A stretch of DNA of 20,811 nucleotides, taken from Bacteroidota bacterium. GTDB lineage: Bacteria; Bacteroidota; Bacteroidia; UBA7662. Positions 6,519-14,416 of this stretch are shown here, in pieces. The notes under the pieces were generated by a model. The model had not been told where the DNA came from. It made no database searches and saw only the letters and a list, made by a program, of their open reading frames with translations. How positions within the stretch are numbered: position 1 is the first letter of the stretch; each line of letters starts with the position of its first letter. The translations under genes were made by a program, and so were the position numbers. The DNA lies in NCBI GenBank assembly GCA_016868485.1, contig VGGT01000008.1, positions 1-20,811 on the forward strand, read 5' to 3'.

Positions 6519-8228
6519 ATGAAGCAACCTACAAAATTAAGGCGCTATTCGACAATCTCGATAGTTTTTGTAGGACTTTTTTATACCCTTTTTATAGGGG
6601 CATCTTGCACCGCACCCGATCATTCGGTGAATCGTCGCGTGTTCCGCTACAATCAGGAAGGCGGTATCAGTTCACTCGACCCGGCGTTTGCCAGAGACCA
6701 AGCCAATATTCGGGCCGTCGCCCAGCTCTTCAGCACCCTGGTACGGGTCGATGAAAACCTGAATGTTCAACCCCAACTTTCTACGCACTGGGAAATCATG
6801 GATCAGGGCAAGTTGTATCGGTTTTTTCTTAGAAGGGACGTTCTATTTCACCACGACCCTTGTTTTCAAGGAACTTCTGGTCGAAAGCTGACGGCGCATG
6901 ACGTCGTTTTCAGTTTACGTCGTCTTTGTGAACCCAGCCTGGCCTCACCTGGTGCATGGATTTTTCAAGGCAAATTGGCAGGAGATGGATTTTACGCGCC
7001 AAACGACAGCGTTTTTGAACTGCGGTTGATCCGACCGTTCCCACCCATTCTCGGCATGTTGGGCATGGCCTATTGCAGCATAGTTGCAAAAGAAGCAGTA
7101 GCCCTTTATGGGCAGTCGATGGGCATTCATCCGGTTGGGAGTGGACCATTTCAATTGGCCTATTATCGACCGGGAGATGGCCTAATTCTCCATAAGAACC
7201 CACGATATTTTGAAGTGGAAAATGGGAAACGCCTTCCGTGGTTAGAAGCTGTTCATATTAAATTTTTGGCCGACAAACAATCTGCATTTCTAGCCTTTCT
7301 GAGCGGAGAACTGGAGTTTTTGAACGGGGTGGAGCCCGCTTTTCGCGATGAGCTGTTTTTAAAAAACAATGAATTGCGATCGGAGTATGGCGAACGATTT
7401 AACGTGGTGCGTGCCCCCTATCTGAATACGGAATACCTGGGTATACTCAACGACAAGCAGCTGGAGGCCTGTCATCCTGCGCTACAGGACCCACTGGTTC
7501 GCAAAGCACTTTCGTTGGCCATCAACCGGGAGAAACTTGTTCGTTATTTGCGTGGAGGGATAGGCATTCCAGCCTATGGTGGACTCATACCTCCTGGACT
7601 TCCAGGATCGATTGACCCGAGTTCCAAGCCCATCAGTACCCATTCGACAGGTTCTGCCCTGCATGAAAAGAAACGTACGCCCTCAGCTAATGTTGAACAA
7701 GCACGACAGATTTTAAAAGAGAAAGGCTACATCAGCGGAAGCATCCGATTTACACTGGCTACCAATCCTTCCTATATGGATATGGCCGTTTTTGTTCAGG
7801 ACCAATTGGCGCAGATCGGGGTCGTCGTGGAACTCGAAGCCAGTCCGGGCCCCACCTTACGTCAGATGATCAATAAAGGTGAGCGCGGTGTGTTTCGCGG
7901 GAGTTGGATTGCCGATTACCCGGATGCCGAAAATTACTTGGCATTGGGGTATTCTGGTTATGCCGCTCCCAATGGCCCCAACTATACCCGATTCGCTCAT
8001 CCTCAGTATGATGCTTGGTATGAACAAGCGCTCGAAACCACCGATGAGCACCTCAGATTTCGCCTTTATGAACGCATGGACTCCATGCTTCTTGCCGAAA
8101 CGCCTTTTATTGTGTTGTATTACGACCAAACCTTGCGCCTGGAACAGAAATATGTGCACGGCCTTCCGGCCCACCCCTTAGACCTGCTCGATTTGCGTAG
8201 GGTTCGTTATCAAAATAAAGCTTCCTAA
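6519..8228 (+). CDS. Family 5 extracellular solute-binding lipoprotein (oligopeptide-binding type)
   Basis: The 569-residue product resembles the DppA/OppA (SBP_bac_5) periplasmic binding proteins of peptide ABC transporters. The N-terminus is a signal sequence with basic residues then a hydrophobic run, ending GASC with Cys30; this is a lipobox-like site but lacks the usual Leu at -3. The mature part follows the family: GGISSLDPAFARDQANIRAVAQLF, LVRVDENLNVQPQLSTHWE, YRFFLRRDVLFH, LTAHDVVFSL, GSGPFQLAYYRPGD, and the C-terminal lobe with WIADYPDAENYL, PNYTRFAHPQYD and TPFIVLYYDQ. No permease or ATPase genes are adjacent, so it is an orphan binding protein. I preferred the ATG at 6519 over a TTG at 6495 because it begins directly before the signal sequence. 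The MATE gene follows after 30 nt. The ligand is unknown. Confidence 0.87.
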   Translation: MKQPTKLRRYSTISIVFVGLFYTLFIGASCTAPDHSVNRRVFRYNQEGGISSLDPAFARDQANIRAVAQLFSTLVRVDENLNVQPQLSTHWEIMDQGKLYRFFLRRDVLFHHDPCFQGTSGRKLTAHDVVFSLRRLCEPSLASPGAWIFQGKLAGDGFYAPNDSVFELRLIRPFPPILGMLGMAYCSIVAKEAVALYGQSMGIHPVGSGPFQLAYYRPGDGLILHKNPRYFEVENGKRLPWLEAVHIKFLADKQSAFLAFLSGELEFLNGVEPAFRDELFLKNNELRSEYGERFNVVRAPYLNTEYLGILNDKQLEACHPALQDPLVRKALSLAINREKLVRYLRGGIGIPAYGGLIPPGLPGSIDPSSKPISTHSTGSALHEKKRTPSANVEQARQILKEKGYISGSIRFTLATNPSYMDMAVFVQDQLAQIGVVVELEASPGPTLRQMINKGERGVFRGSWIADYPDAENYLALGYSGYAAPNGPNYTRFAHPQYDAWYEQALETTDEHLRFRLYERMDSMLLAETPFIVLYYDQTLRLEQKYVHGLPAHPLDLLDLRRVRYQNKAS

Positions 8229-8243
8229 ACGCCAATTTTCGCG

Positions 8244-8251
8244 CATTTTTG
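8244..8251 (+). promoter_or_regulatory. Near-consensus TAnnTTTG box before the MATE gene
   Basis: CATTTTTG differs from TAnnTTTG only in its first base and lies seven bases before the ATG at 8259, the same arrangement as at ruvB and accA. The upstream gene ends only 30 nt before this ATG, so read-through transcription is also possible. Confidence 0.3.
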
Positions 8252-8258
8252 CAGCGCT

Positions 8259-9581
8259 ATGGGTGGACAGGAATGGAAGCGTATTGTGCTGCTGGCTTGG
8301 CCTGTTGTTTTGGGTCAATTAAGCCAAGTGGCGCTATCCGTTATCGATTCCATTATGATTGGCCCATTGGGTGCGGATCACCTCGCCGCAGTGGCGCTGT
8401 CGTCTGGTCTATTTTTCGTACCCATGGTGTGCGCTATGAGTCTCATGTTCGTGATCTCTCCGCTCGCTTCGATGGCCAAAAGTGCAGGTGATGACCATTT
8501 ACTCGAAAAAACCCTCAAAAATGGCCTGATCATCGCCGGGGTGGTTGGATTGCTTTTGGTGGGCACCATGTATCCGTCGACCTTTCTGATGCATCTGCTG
8601 GGGCAACCCGACAAGGTGGTGGCTTTGGCTCAACCCTATCTTCAAATTGTCGTACTCTCTATGCTTCCCATTATGCTGTTTCAGGGTCTGAGGCAGTTTA
8701 GTGAAGGGCTTGAAATCATGTATCCACCATTAATAATCGGCCTGATCATGATTCCCCTCAATGTTTTTGGGAATTGGTTGTTAATCTATGGTAACTGGGG
8801 ATTTCCAAAAATGGGACTTGAAGGTGCGGCTTGGGCCACCACTTTAAGCAGGACAGCCTCGGCATTGATCATGTTGGGCATTATGGCTTACGGTGCAAGG
8901 CTTCGTGCCTTTCGCATCTTGCATTGGCGCTTGTCTGATTATTGCCATTCAACCCTCAAAAGAATTCTCAAGTTGGGGGTACCGGGATCCTTGCAGTACC
9001 TGGCTGAAACATCAGCATTCAGTTTGGCTGCGCTCATGATTGGCCATCTCGGTAGCGTTTCACTCGCTGCGCATCAAATAGCCATTAATCTGGCCAGCAT
9101 CAGTTTTATGGTGTCTTTCGGCATTTCATCGGCAGGTGCCATTCGAATTGGACAGGCCAGAGGAAGAGGCGACCTTCAATCAGCGCGCAGATCAGGCTTT
9201 TCTGCGCTCGCCCTTTCCGCTGCATTTATGGGCTTTTGTGGGGTTTTATTTTGGTTTCTGCGCATGGAATTGCCTGCATTATACATCAATGACCCAAAAG
9301 TCATTCAAGTGGCTGCCCGCTTATTGATTATTGCGGCAGCATTTCAATTGGCCGATGGCATACAAGCAGTAGGTGTTGGCCTATTAAGGGGGATGGAGGA
9401 TGTCAGAATGCCCACCATTTATGTGCTGCTCGCGTATTGGCTGATCGCCCTTCCCTTGGCTTGGTTTCTATCTAATGTGCTTTCCTACGGGGTGGAAGGC
9501 ATTTGGTCTGCCTTAGGCCTAGGCCTCGCCTGCTCTGCGCTGATGCTAACGATTCGCTTCAACAGAATCACCCGAACTTAA
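8259..9581 (+). CDS. MATE-family multidrug/Na+ antiporter (NorM-like)
   Basis: The 440-residue, strongly hydrophobic product is a multidrug and toxic compound extrusion pump of the inner membrane, which expels cationic compounds in exchange for Na+ or H+. About twelve membrane helices in two similar halves can be read. Family motifs include the N-terminal LAWPVVLGQLSQVALSVID followed by IMIGPLGADHLAAVAL, the first-half GLRQFSEGLE segment, GLEGAAWATTLSR after helix 5, the second-half start GVPGSLQYLAETSAFSLAAL with IGHLGSVSLAAHQIAIN, and FQLADGIQAVGVGLLRGMEDVRMP. The length is normal. It follows the solute-binding lipoprotein gene by 30 nt and is followed by tRNA-Ser 81 nt downstream. Substrate is not predictable from sequence. 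Confidence 0.94.
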   Translation: MGGQEWKRIVLLAWPVVLGQLSQVALSVIDSIMIGPLGADHLAAVALSSGLFFVPMVCAMSLMFVISPLASMAKSAGDDHLLEKTLKNGLIIAGVVGLLLVGTMYPSTFLMHLLGQPDKVVALAQPYLQIVVLSMLPIMLFQGLRQFSEGLEIMYPPLIIGLIMIPLNVFGNWLLIYGNWGFPKMGLEGAAWATTLSRTASALIMLGIMAYGARLRAFRILHWRLSDYCHSTLKRILKLGVPGSLQYLAETSAFSLAALMIGHLGSVSLAAHQIAINLASISFMVSFGISSAGAIRIGQARGRGDLQSARRSGFSALALSAAFMGFCGVLFWFLRMELPALYINDPKVIQVAARLLIIAAAFQLADGIQAVGVGLLRGMEDVRMPTIYVLLAYWLIALPLAWFLSNVLSYGVEGIWSALGLGLACSALMLTIRFNRITRT

Positions 9582-9650
9582 GCCGAAACATCACCGAAAT
9601 CAGCCTTGAATTGAATCAATTTTTGGCAACCAACCAAGGTCAATTTTCAC

Positions 9651-9658
9651 TACTTTTG
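9651..9658 (+). promoter_or_regulatory. TAnnTTTG promoter box for tRNA-Ser
   Basis: TACTTTTG matches the Bacteroidota -7 consensus exactly and ends four bases before the mature tRNA 5' end at 9663. A TTTG lies at 9622-9625, but the 25-bp spacing is longer than the usual 19-21, so the -33 element is uncertain. Confidence 0.55.
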
Positions 9659-9662
9659 CAGC

Positions 9663-9750
<88 letters not shown>

Positions 9751-9758
9751 AAACAATC

Positions 9759-9786
9759 AAAGCCCGATGCGTATGCATCGGGCTTT
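9759..9786. terminator. Hairpin terminator, likely bidirectional
   Basis: A perfect 12-bp inverted repeat, AAAGCCCGATGC (9759-9770) and GCATCGGGCTTT (9775-9786), flanks a 4-nt GTAT loop. It lies 8 nt after the CCA of tRNA-Ser and is followed by TTT-ATTATTA on the plus strand. On the minus strand TTT-GATTGTTTT follows, so it can also end the katG-nitroreductase transcript, whose last stop is at 9872. Confidence 0.88.
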
Positions 9787-9871
9787 ATTATTAGGGCAGT
9801 AAAATCTCGTTTGCTCTCGTGCTCAAGCACCGACTTGTACTGAGATTGAAGCCAAAGTCCGCAAAATAGAA

Positions 9872-10609
9872 TCAGTGAACAAACACCACCTCTGAATGGG
9901 GCACACGAAACCGTGGGCCCCAAACACCTTTTTCGGTACCCAAACCGACCGAAACGATCATCGTGATTTCAGCGCCACGCGGTAATTGTAAAAGCCGCTT
10001 TACCCGAACTTCATCGAAACCCTCCATTGGGCAGGTGTGAAAGCCCTCCGCTGCAATGGATAGCATAAAAGTCTGGGCAGCCAGCGCACATGATTTGTGG
10101 ACCATGATTCTTTGCGAAGAAACGCCTCCTGTTCTGTAAAATGGTCTGAACATACCTGCAAAAAAGGAAATAGACATGCGTAAGAGACCCATAAATCCAA
10201 ACGGATCGTTGGCATAGAGGAACGGCATGAGTTTTCCATAATACCGCAAGCCAGCTTTCTGCAATCCGTTGGGTTCTCCCTGAATGCCCTTTTTGATTTG
10301 ATCAAGATTCCATGCGGCACGCGATTTCCATAAATCCCGCCGAGCGGCAAAAACGACCATTTGTTTGGCCGTTTTTGCTGCTTGCTGGTTTAGACACAAG
10401 GGAACAATCTTTTCAAGAACAGCCTCCGATTGGATCCAGTGAAACGACCACAATTGCATATTGCTGCTGTTCGGCGACAATACCGCCTGATCGAGTGCAC
10501 GCTTGATGACCTCCTCTGGTACAGAAACACCCGGGTCAAATGAACGATTGGATCGCCTAAAGGAAACAATCTCCTGAAAAGCCGATGAATGGCTCGTCAT
10601 GTTACCCAT
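9872..10609 (-). CDS. Nitroreductase-family FMN oxidoreductase
   Basis: The 245-residue product resembles FMN-dependent nitroreductases, which use NAD(P)H to reduce nitro compounds or quinones, or act as flavin-linked dehydrogenases. The N-terminus has the FMN-phosphate-binding pattern FRRSNRSFDPGVSVPEEVIKRAL with LDQAVLSPNSSNMQLWSFHWI, and the C-terminal half has the CALAAQTFMLSIAAEGFHTCPMEGFDE region and a MIVSVGLGT strand that close the flavin site. A middle insertion (about residues 100-150) with WNLDQIKKGIQGEP and a hydrophobic FMGLLRMSISFFAGMF segment is longer than in NfsB-like enzymes. It starts 2 nt after the katG stop, so the two genes are almost certainly one transcript and may share an oxidative-stress role. 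In-frame ATGs lie at 10609 and 10600. The substrate is unknown. Confidence 0.88.
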   Translation of the reverse strand: MGNMTSHSSAFQEIVSFRRSNRSFDPGVSVPEEVIKRALDQAVLSPNSSNMQLWSFHWIQSEAVLEKIVPLCLNQQAAKTAKQMVVFAARRDLWKSRAAWNLDQIKKGIQGEPNGLQKAGLRYYGKLMPFLYANDPFGFMGLLRMSISFFAGMFRPFYRTGGVSSQRIMVHKSCALAAQTFMLSIAAEGFHTCPMEGFDEVRVKRLLQLPRGAEITMIVSVGLGTEKGVWGPRFRVPHSEVVFVH

Positions 10610-10611
10610 GC

Positions 10612-12786
10612 TCAGGCGTACAAATCAGCATTCATCACCTTTGCCCAGGCACGCACAAAATCATGCACAAATTTGGATTGGTTGTCATCCTGCGCATATA
10701 ACTCCGCATAAGCCCTCAGTATAGAATTTGATCCAAACACCAAATCAACCCGTGTAGCCGACCAGCGAATTTGACCCGATTTCCGATCCACAACATGATA
10801 AAGGTTATCAGCGACCGGCTCCCATTTGTAGCGCATTTCGGTGAGATTCACAAAGAAATCATTGGTGAGCGATCCCACCCGATCCGTGAATACACCATGC
10901 CCAGATCCACCATGGTTGACGCCCAGTACACGCAATCCACCGACCAAAACAGTCATTTCAGGCGCAGTAAGCCCCATGAGTTGGGCCCGATCGAGCAACA
11001 ACTCCTCAGGAGCCGATGCATAATGTGCCTTCAACCAATTTCTGAATCCATCGTGGATCGGCTCCAAGACTGAAAAAGACCCAGCGTCGGTGCCTTCAGC
11101 CGTTGCGTCTCCGCGGCCTGCGGTAAAGGGCACCGCTACCTCCACACCTGCATGGCGGGCAGCCTGCTCGATGGCTGCAGTTCCCCCTAATACAATCAGA
11201 TCCGCCATCGAAACGGGGAAACCACACGAAGATTGAATTTCGTTGAGCGTCGTTAAGACCTTATTTAGACGGACAGGTTCATTGCCCACCCAATTTCTTT
11301 GGGGTTCAAGTCTAATACGGGCACCATTGGCCCCGCCCCTGTAATCCGATGATCGGAAGGTTCGGGCACTATCCCAAGCCGTGCTGATGAGCTCAGAAGA
11401 GGTCAGCCCCGAGGACAGAATTCGACTCTTCAAACTGCTGATCTGTTCAGCCGTTGGCTGATAAGGAGCGGCTGGAATTGGATCTTGCCAAATCAAGTCC
11501 TCCTGAGGAACATCTGGGCCCAAATAACGTGCACGAGGGCCCAAATCACGGTGGGTGAGCTTAAACCAAGCACGTGCAAACACTTCTTCAAAATAGGCTG
11601 GATCTTGGTGAAAGCGCTCGGATATTTTTCTGTATTCGGGGTCCATTTTCATCGCCATATCCGCATCGGTCATGATGGGGTTGCGACGAATCTGAGGGTT
11701 GTATGCATCAACCGGCTTATCTTCATCCTTCATGTGCACGGGTTCCCATTGCCAGGCACCCGCTGGACTTTTTTTCAGCTCCCAATCGTGGTTGAGCAAA
11801 AGATGAAAATAGGTTCGATTCCAACGATCAGGAGTTGATGTCCATGCACCCTCCAAACCACTCGTAATGGCGTGCACACCATTTCCCGTTCCGGCTGGAT
11901 TATGCCATCCCATGGCTTGTTCGTGTAGGGCACCCGCCTCCGGATTGGGTCCAAGCGCCGATGCATCACCATTTCCATGCGCTTTACCCACTGTATGTCC
12001 GCCGGCTGTAAGTGCAACCGTTTCTTCATCGTTCATGGCCATTCGGGCAAATGTTGTGCGCACATCATGTGCTGTGCGCAGAGGGTCCGGCTTGCCATCT
12101 ACTCCTTCTGGATTCACGTAAATTAAACCCATCTGAACAGCAGCCAAGGGATTTTCCAAAGAATTGCTGTCGGCCGGATTGGCATACCTCGATTTACCCA
12201 ACCATTCTTGCTCCCCGCCCCAATACACATCTTTTTCTGGATGCCAAATATCCTCACGACCTCCGCCAAATCCAAAGAGCTTGAAGCCCATCGACTCGTA
12301 GGCCATGTTTCCCGCCAAAATCATCAGATCTGCCCATGAAATTTTGTTGCCGTATTTCTTCTTGATGGGCCACAACAATCGTCGGGCTTTGTCGAGGTTT
12401 GTATTGTCGGGCCAACTGTTGAGTGGTGCAAAGCGTAAATTGCCGGTGTTGCTTCCTCCCCGTCCATCGGAGGTGCGATAGGTACCCGCTGCATGCCAGG
12501 CCATTCGAATCATCAATCCACCGTAATGCCCCCAATCGGCGGGCCACCAATCTTGGCTTTCGGTCATCAACGCCTTAAGATCTGCCTTAAGACCCTCGTA
12601 ATCTAAGGAAGCAAACGCCTCGCGGTAGTTGAAATGAGGATCATTGGGGTTGGATTTGGCATCGTGCTGGTGCAAGATGTCGAGGTTCAGTGTTTTAGGC
12701 CACCAAGAGGTTACCGAGTGCTGCGATTGGGTGTTGGCTCCGTGCATGACGGGGCATTTTCCAGAAGATGTTGGGTTCATATCCAT
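10612..12786 (-). CDS. katG: Catalase-peroxidase
   Basis: KatG is a haem enzyme that removes hydrogen peroxide by catalase and peroxidase reactions. The 724-residue, two-domain product has all key active-site residues in the N-terminal domain: the distal triad Arg94, Trp97 and His98 (RMAWHAAGTYR), the proximal haem ligand His264 (TAGGHTVGKAHG), and the Trp97-Tyr223-Met249 trio that forms the covalent adduct needed for catalase activity (GLIYVNPEG and FARMAMNDEET). THRDLGPRARYLGP contains the mobile arginine region. The C-terminal domain (from about residue 430) is the usual non-haem duplicate and ends HDFVRAWAKVMNADLYA. ATGs at 12786 and 12780 are both possible; the first is used. There is no signal peptide. 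A nitroreductase gene follows 2 nt downstream; tRNA-Thr lies 74 bp upstream. I found no recognisable OxyR or PerR site in 12787-12860. Confidence 0.98.
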   Translation of the reverse strand: MDMNPTSSGKCPVMHGANTQSQHSVTSWWPKTLNLDILHQHDAKSNPNDPHFNYREAFASLDYEGLKADLKALMTESQDWWPADWGHYGGLMIRMAWHAAGTYRTSDGRGGSNTGNLRFAPLNSWPDNTNLDKARRLLWPIKKKYGNKISWADLMILAGNMAYESMGFKLFGFGGGREDIWHPEKDVYWGGEQEWLGKSRYANPADSNSLENPLAAVQMGLIYVNPEGVDGKPDPLRTAHDVRTTFARMAMNDEETVALTAGGHTVGKAHGNGDASALGPNPEAGALHEQAMGWHNPAGTGNGVHAITSGLEGAWTSTPDRWNRTYFHLLLNHDWELKKSPAGAWQWEPVHMKDEDKPVDAYNPQIRRNPIMTDADMAMKMDPEYRKISERFHQDPAYFEEVFARAWFKLTHRDLGPRARYLGPDVPQEDLIWQDPIPAAPYQPTAEQISSLKSRILSSGLTSSELISTAWDSARTFRSSDYRGGANGARIRLEPQRNWVGNEPVRLNKVLTTLNEIQSSCGFPVSMADLIVLGGTAAIEQAARHAGVEVAVPFTAGRGDATAEGTDAGSFSVLEPIHDGFRNWLKAHYASAPEELLLDRAQLMGLTAPEMTVLVGGLRVLGVNHGGSGHGVFTDRVGSLTNDFFVNLTEMRYKWEPVADNLYHVVDRKSGQIRWSATRVDLVFGSNSILRAYAELYAQDDNQSKFVHDFVRAWAKVMNADLYA

Positions 12787-12860
12787 ATTTTTAGTTTAGT
12801 CAGCAGGCCTTAATCATCTTCACCGAAGCATGTCATTCGAATAAGCTCAAAAGGATTTAG

Positions 12861-12933
12861 AGCCTTCTACGGGATTCGAACCTGCGACCTACTCATTACG
12901 AATGAGTTGCTCTACCAGCTGAGCTAAGAAGGC
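12861..12933 (-). tRNA. tRNA-Thr (anticodon CGU)
   Basis: A 73-nt cloverleaf reads on the minus strand. The acceptor stem pairs GCCTTCT with AGAAGGC, with discriminator T and no encoded CCA. The anticodon arm is ACTCA-TTCGTAA-TGAGT, giving anticodon CGT (reads ACG threonine codons). The D arm has GCTC/GAGC with AGCTGGTA. The T arm GCAGG-TTCGAAT-CCCGT contains one A-C mismatch and one G-U pair, a mild irregularity. It lies between the terC-like gene and katG, with its own promoter upstream. Confidence 0.95.
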
Positions 12934-12946
12934 AAAAACAAAGTTG

Positions 12947-12977
12947 CAAAGATACGATGAAGGGAGTGAGTCTCAAA
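12947..12977 (-). promoter_or_regulatory. Consensus Bacteroidota promoter for tRNA-Thr
   Basis: On the minus strand TTTG (12977-12974), exactly 19 bp, then TATCTTTG (12954-12947) reproduce the Bacteroidota consensus TTTG-N19-TAnnTTTG in full. The box ends 13 nt before the tRNA-Thr 5' end. It begins 1 nt after the terC-like stop codon, so the tRNA can be expressed independently of that operon. Confidence 0.8.
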
Positions 12978-12978
12978 C

Positions 12979-13692
12979 CTAGGCACCCGATTTTCGCTCC
13001 CATCTTTGCCGCAACAATTCAACGCTCAACGAAAAACAAAGTGCGAAATACAAATAGCCTTTGGGCAAATCGAAGTGAAAACCTTCGAGCAAGAGCATAA
13101 AACCAATGAGCATCAGGAATGACATAGCCAAGATCTGCATTCCGGGATTTTCTGTAACAAAACTTTGAATGGGTTCTGCCAGCCAAGCCATGACGGCCAT
13201 AGACAGCACAACGGCCGTTATCATCAGCCAAAGTTCATTGCTGAGGCCGACGGCCGTTAAAATTGAATCAACCGAGAAAATAAGGTCAATCATGACGATT
13301 TGGGCCAATATCCAACTTTTTCGATTGGACTTGCTCGGAATGGCAGATTCGGAGGTCTCACCCTTTATGTGGTTGGGATCATTCACCTTTTTATGAAGTT
13401 CTAATGTGCTTTTGGCCAATAAAAATAACCCGCCCAACATGAGGATTAGATCGCGAATGCTGATGCCCTTGTCATCGAGGTTAAATAAAATCTGGTTTAA
13501 CCCCATTAAATAGGAAAGACCCATGAGCATCATCAACCTAAAAATCAGAGCCAGGGCCAAACCGGTCCTGCGCAATTGCTTGCCTTCATCCCCAGAAACA
13601 TGCCGGGTGAGCAGCGTAATAAAAATAATGTTGTCGATACCCAAAACAATCTCCAAGAGTGTTAGGGTGACCAAAGCCGCAATCATTTCCAT
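12979..13692 (-). CDS. TerC-family integral membrane protein
   Basis: The 237-residue product is a multi-pass membrane protein of the TerC/Alx family, linked in other bacteria to tellurite resistance and to manganese or pH homeostasis. The two family repeats are visible: LEIVLGIDNIIFITLL near the N-terminus and DLIFSVDSILTAVGL in the second half, each with the conserved acidic residue in a membrane helix (the D of GIDN and of SVDS). About seven hydrophobic helices can be counted, and the middle loop (about residues 100-125) is hydrophilic. It starts 4 nt after the stop of the TMEM164-like gene and is the third gene of a likely operon. It is not close to a ter tellurite cluster, so a metal-homeostasis role is more likely than resistance. 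Confidence 0.9.
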   Translation of the reverse strand: MEMIAALVTLTLLEIVLGIDNIIFITLLTRHVSGDEGKQLRRTGLALALIFRLMMLMGLSYLMGLNQILFNLDDKGISIRDLILMLGGLFLLAKSTLELHKKVNDPNHIKGETSESAIPSKSNRKSWILAQIVMIDLIFSVDSILTAVGLSNELWLMITAVVLSMAVMAWLAEPIQSFVTENPGMQILAMSFLMLIGFMLLLEGFHFDLPKGYLYFALCFSLSVELLRQRWERKSGA

Positions 13693-13696
13693 TTAA

Positions 13697-14416
13697 CTAA
13701 TTTTTAGCGTTGACTAATTCAAGCGCAGGTGCTGGCTTCCAATGGGCACGAAAAAGCACGGACAAGAAGTAATAATGCAGCAGAGCCGCTGCTTCAAAGC
13801 CCAAAATGTAGTAGGGCCATTCACCAATGATCAGCGGATTATCGACATGGGGTGGTTCAATCAGATACATATAGTTGGCGCCCAGCCAGAGGTTCACGCC
13901 AAAAATGGGAACGAGCAAAAGATTGTTGTAAAGCAGCGCCTTCAGCCAATCGTAGCGCTTTAAGCGCCAGCCGTGCACCCGAATCATATACAGCGGAACT
14001 AAAATGATTGAGGTATGATAAACATAGTACTCAGCGATCAACAAGGGATGGTTACCAGCCGTTACCTGCGGCGTAAGCAAGGCCTGTATACCCCCTACAG
14101 TCCCCCAAAAAAACAGCGGGATGAAAAAACGTTTCTCCCGAAATAAGAGCACACTGATCGACAAAAGATTTGAAATGCCGCATAATTGAAGGGGAAGGTC
14201 ATTGTTGAGCCGCCACCAACCTTTATAGGCCATAAAAATTTCGGCACTCATCCACGATGCAAAAATCATGATTCCCCAAACCCGTTCCCAAAGTCGTCGA
14301 TTTTTGACACGAGGGCTCTTCGACCACCACCAAATACCAGCCGAATAAACAATCAAAAATACAAATCCCAACCACCAGACTTGGGACCCAACCGGTATGG
14401 CATAGTGCGGTTGCAT
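13697..14416 (-). CDS. YwaF/TMEM164-type (TIGR02206) integral membrane protein
   Basis: The 239-residue product is a multi-pass membrane protein with the pattern of the TIGR02206/YwaF family, which I recall groups with eukaryotic TMEM164. Visible family features are LPLQLCGISN (residues 74-83, Cys79), FFWGTVGGIQALLTP, EYYVYHTSIILVPLYMI with His134, LLYNNLLLVPIFGVNLWLGANYMYL, and GEWPYYILGFEAAALLHY. In human TMEM164 a cysteine is the reported acyltransferase nucleophile; equating Cys79 with it is inference. The frame opens with TTG at 14419, but the ATG at 14416 fits better: it overlaps the TGA of the hydroxylase gene (TGATG), implying translational coupling. terC-like follows after 4 nt. The function in bacteria is not established. 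Confidence 0.8.
   Translation of the reverse strand: MQPHYAIPVGSQVWWLGFVFLIVYSAGIWWWSKSPRVKNRRLWERVWGIMIFASWMSAEIFMAYKGWWRLNNDLPLQLCGISNLLSISVLLFREKRFFIPLFFWGTVGGIQALLTPQVTAGNHPLLIAEYYVYHTSIILVPLYMIRVHGWRLKRYDWLKALLYNNLLLVPIFGVNLWLGANYMYLIEPPHVDNPLIIGEWPYYILGFEAAALLHYYFLSVLFRAHWKPAPALELVNAKN

Noticed and set aside
11571..11585. AGCACGTGC palindrome as a parS site
   Set aside because: It lies inside katG, matches only the CACGTG core of parS and lacks the flanking GTTT/AAAC arms.
12840..12866. Possible terminator just after tRNA-Thr (AGGCTC/GAGCTT pairing)
   Set aside because: The stem is six pairs including a G-U, has an 11-nt loop, overlaps the tRNA 3' end and lacks a following T-run.
12979..13692. 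Tellurite resistance cluster
   Set aside because: Only a single TerC-family gene is present, without terZABDE partners.
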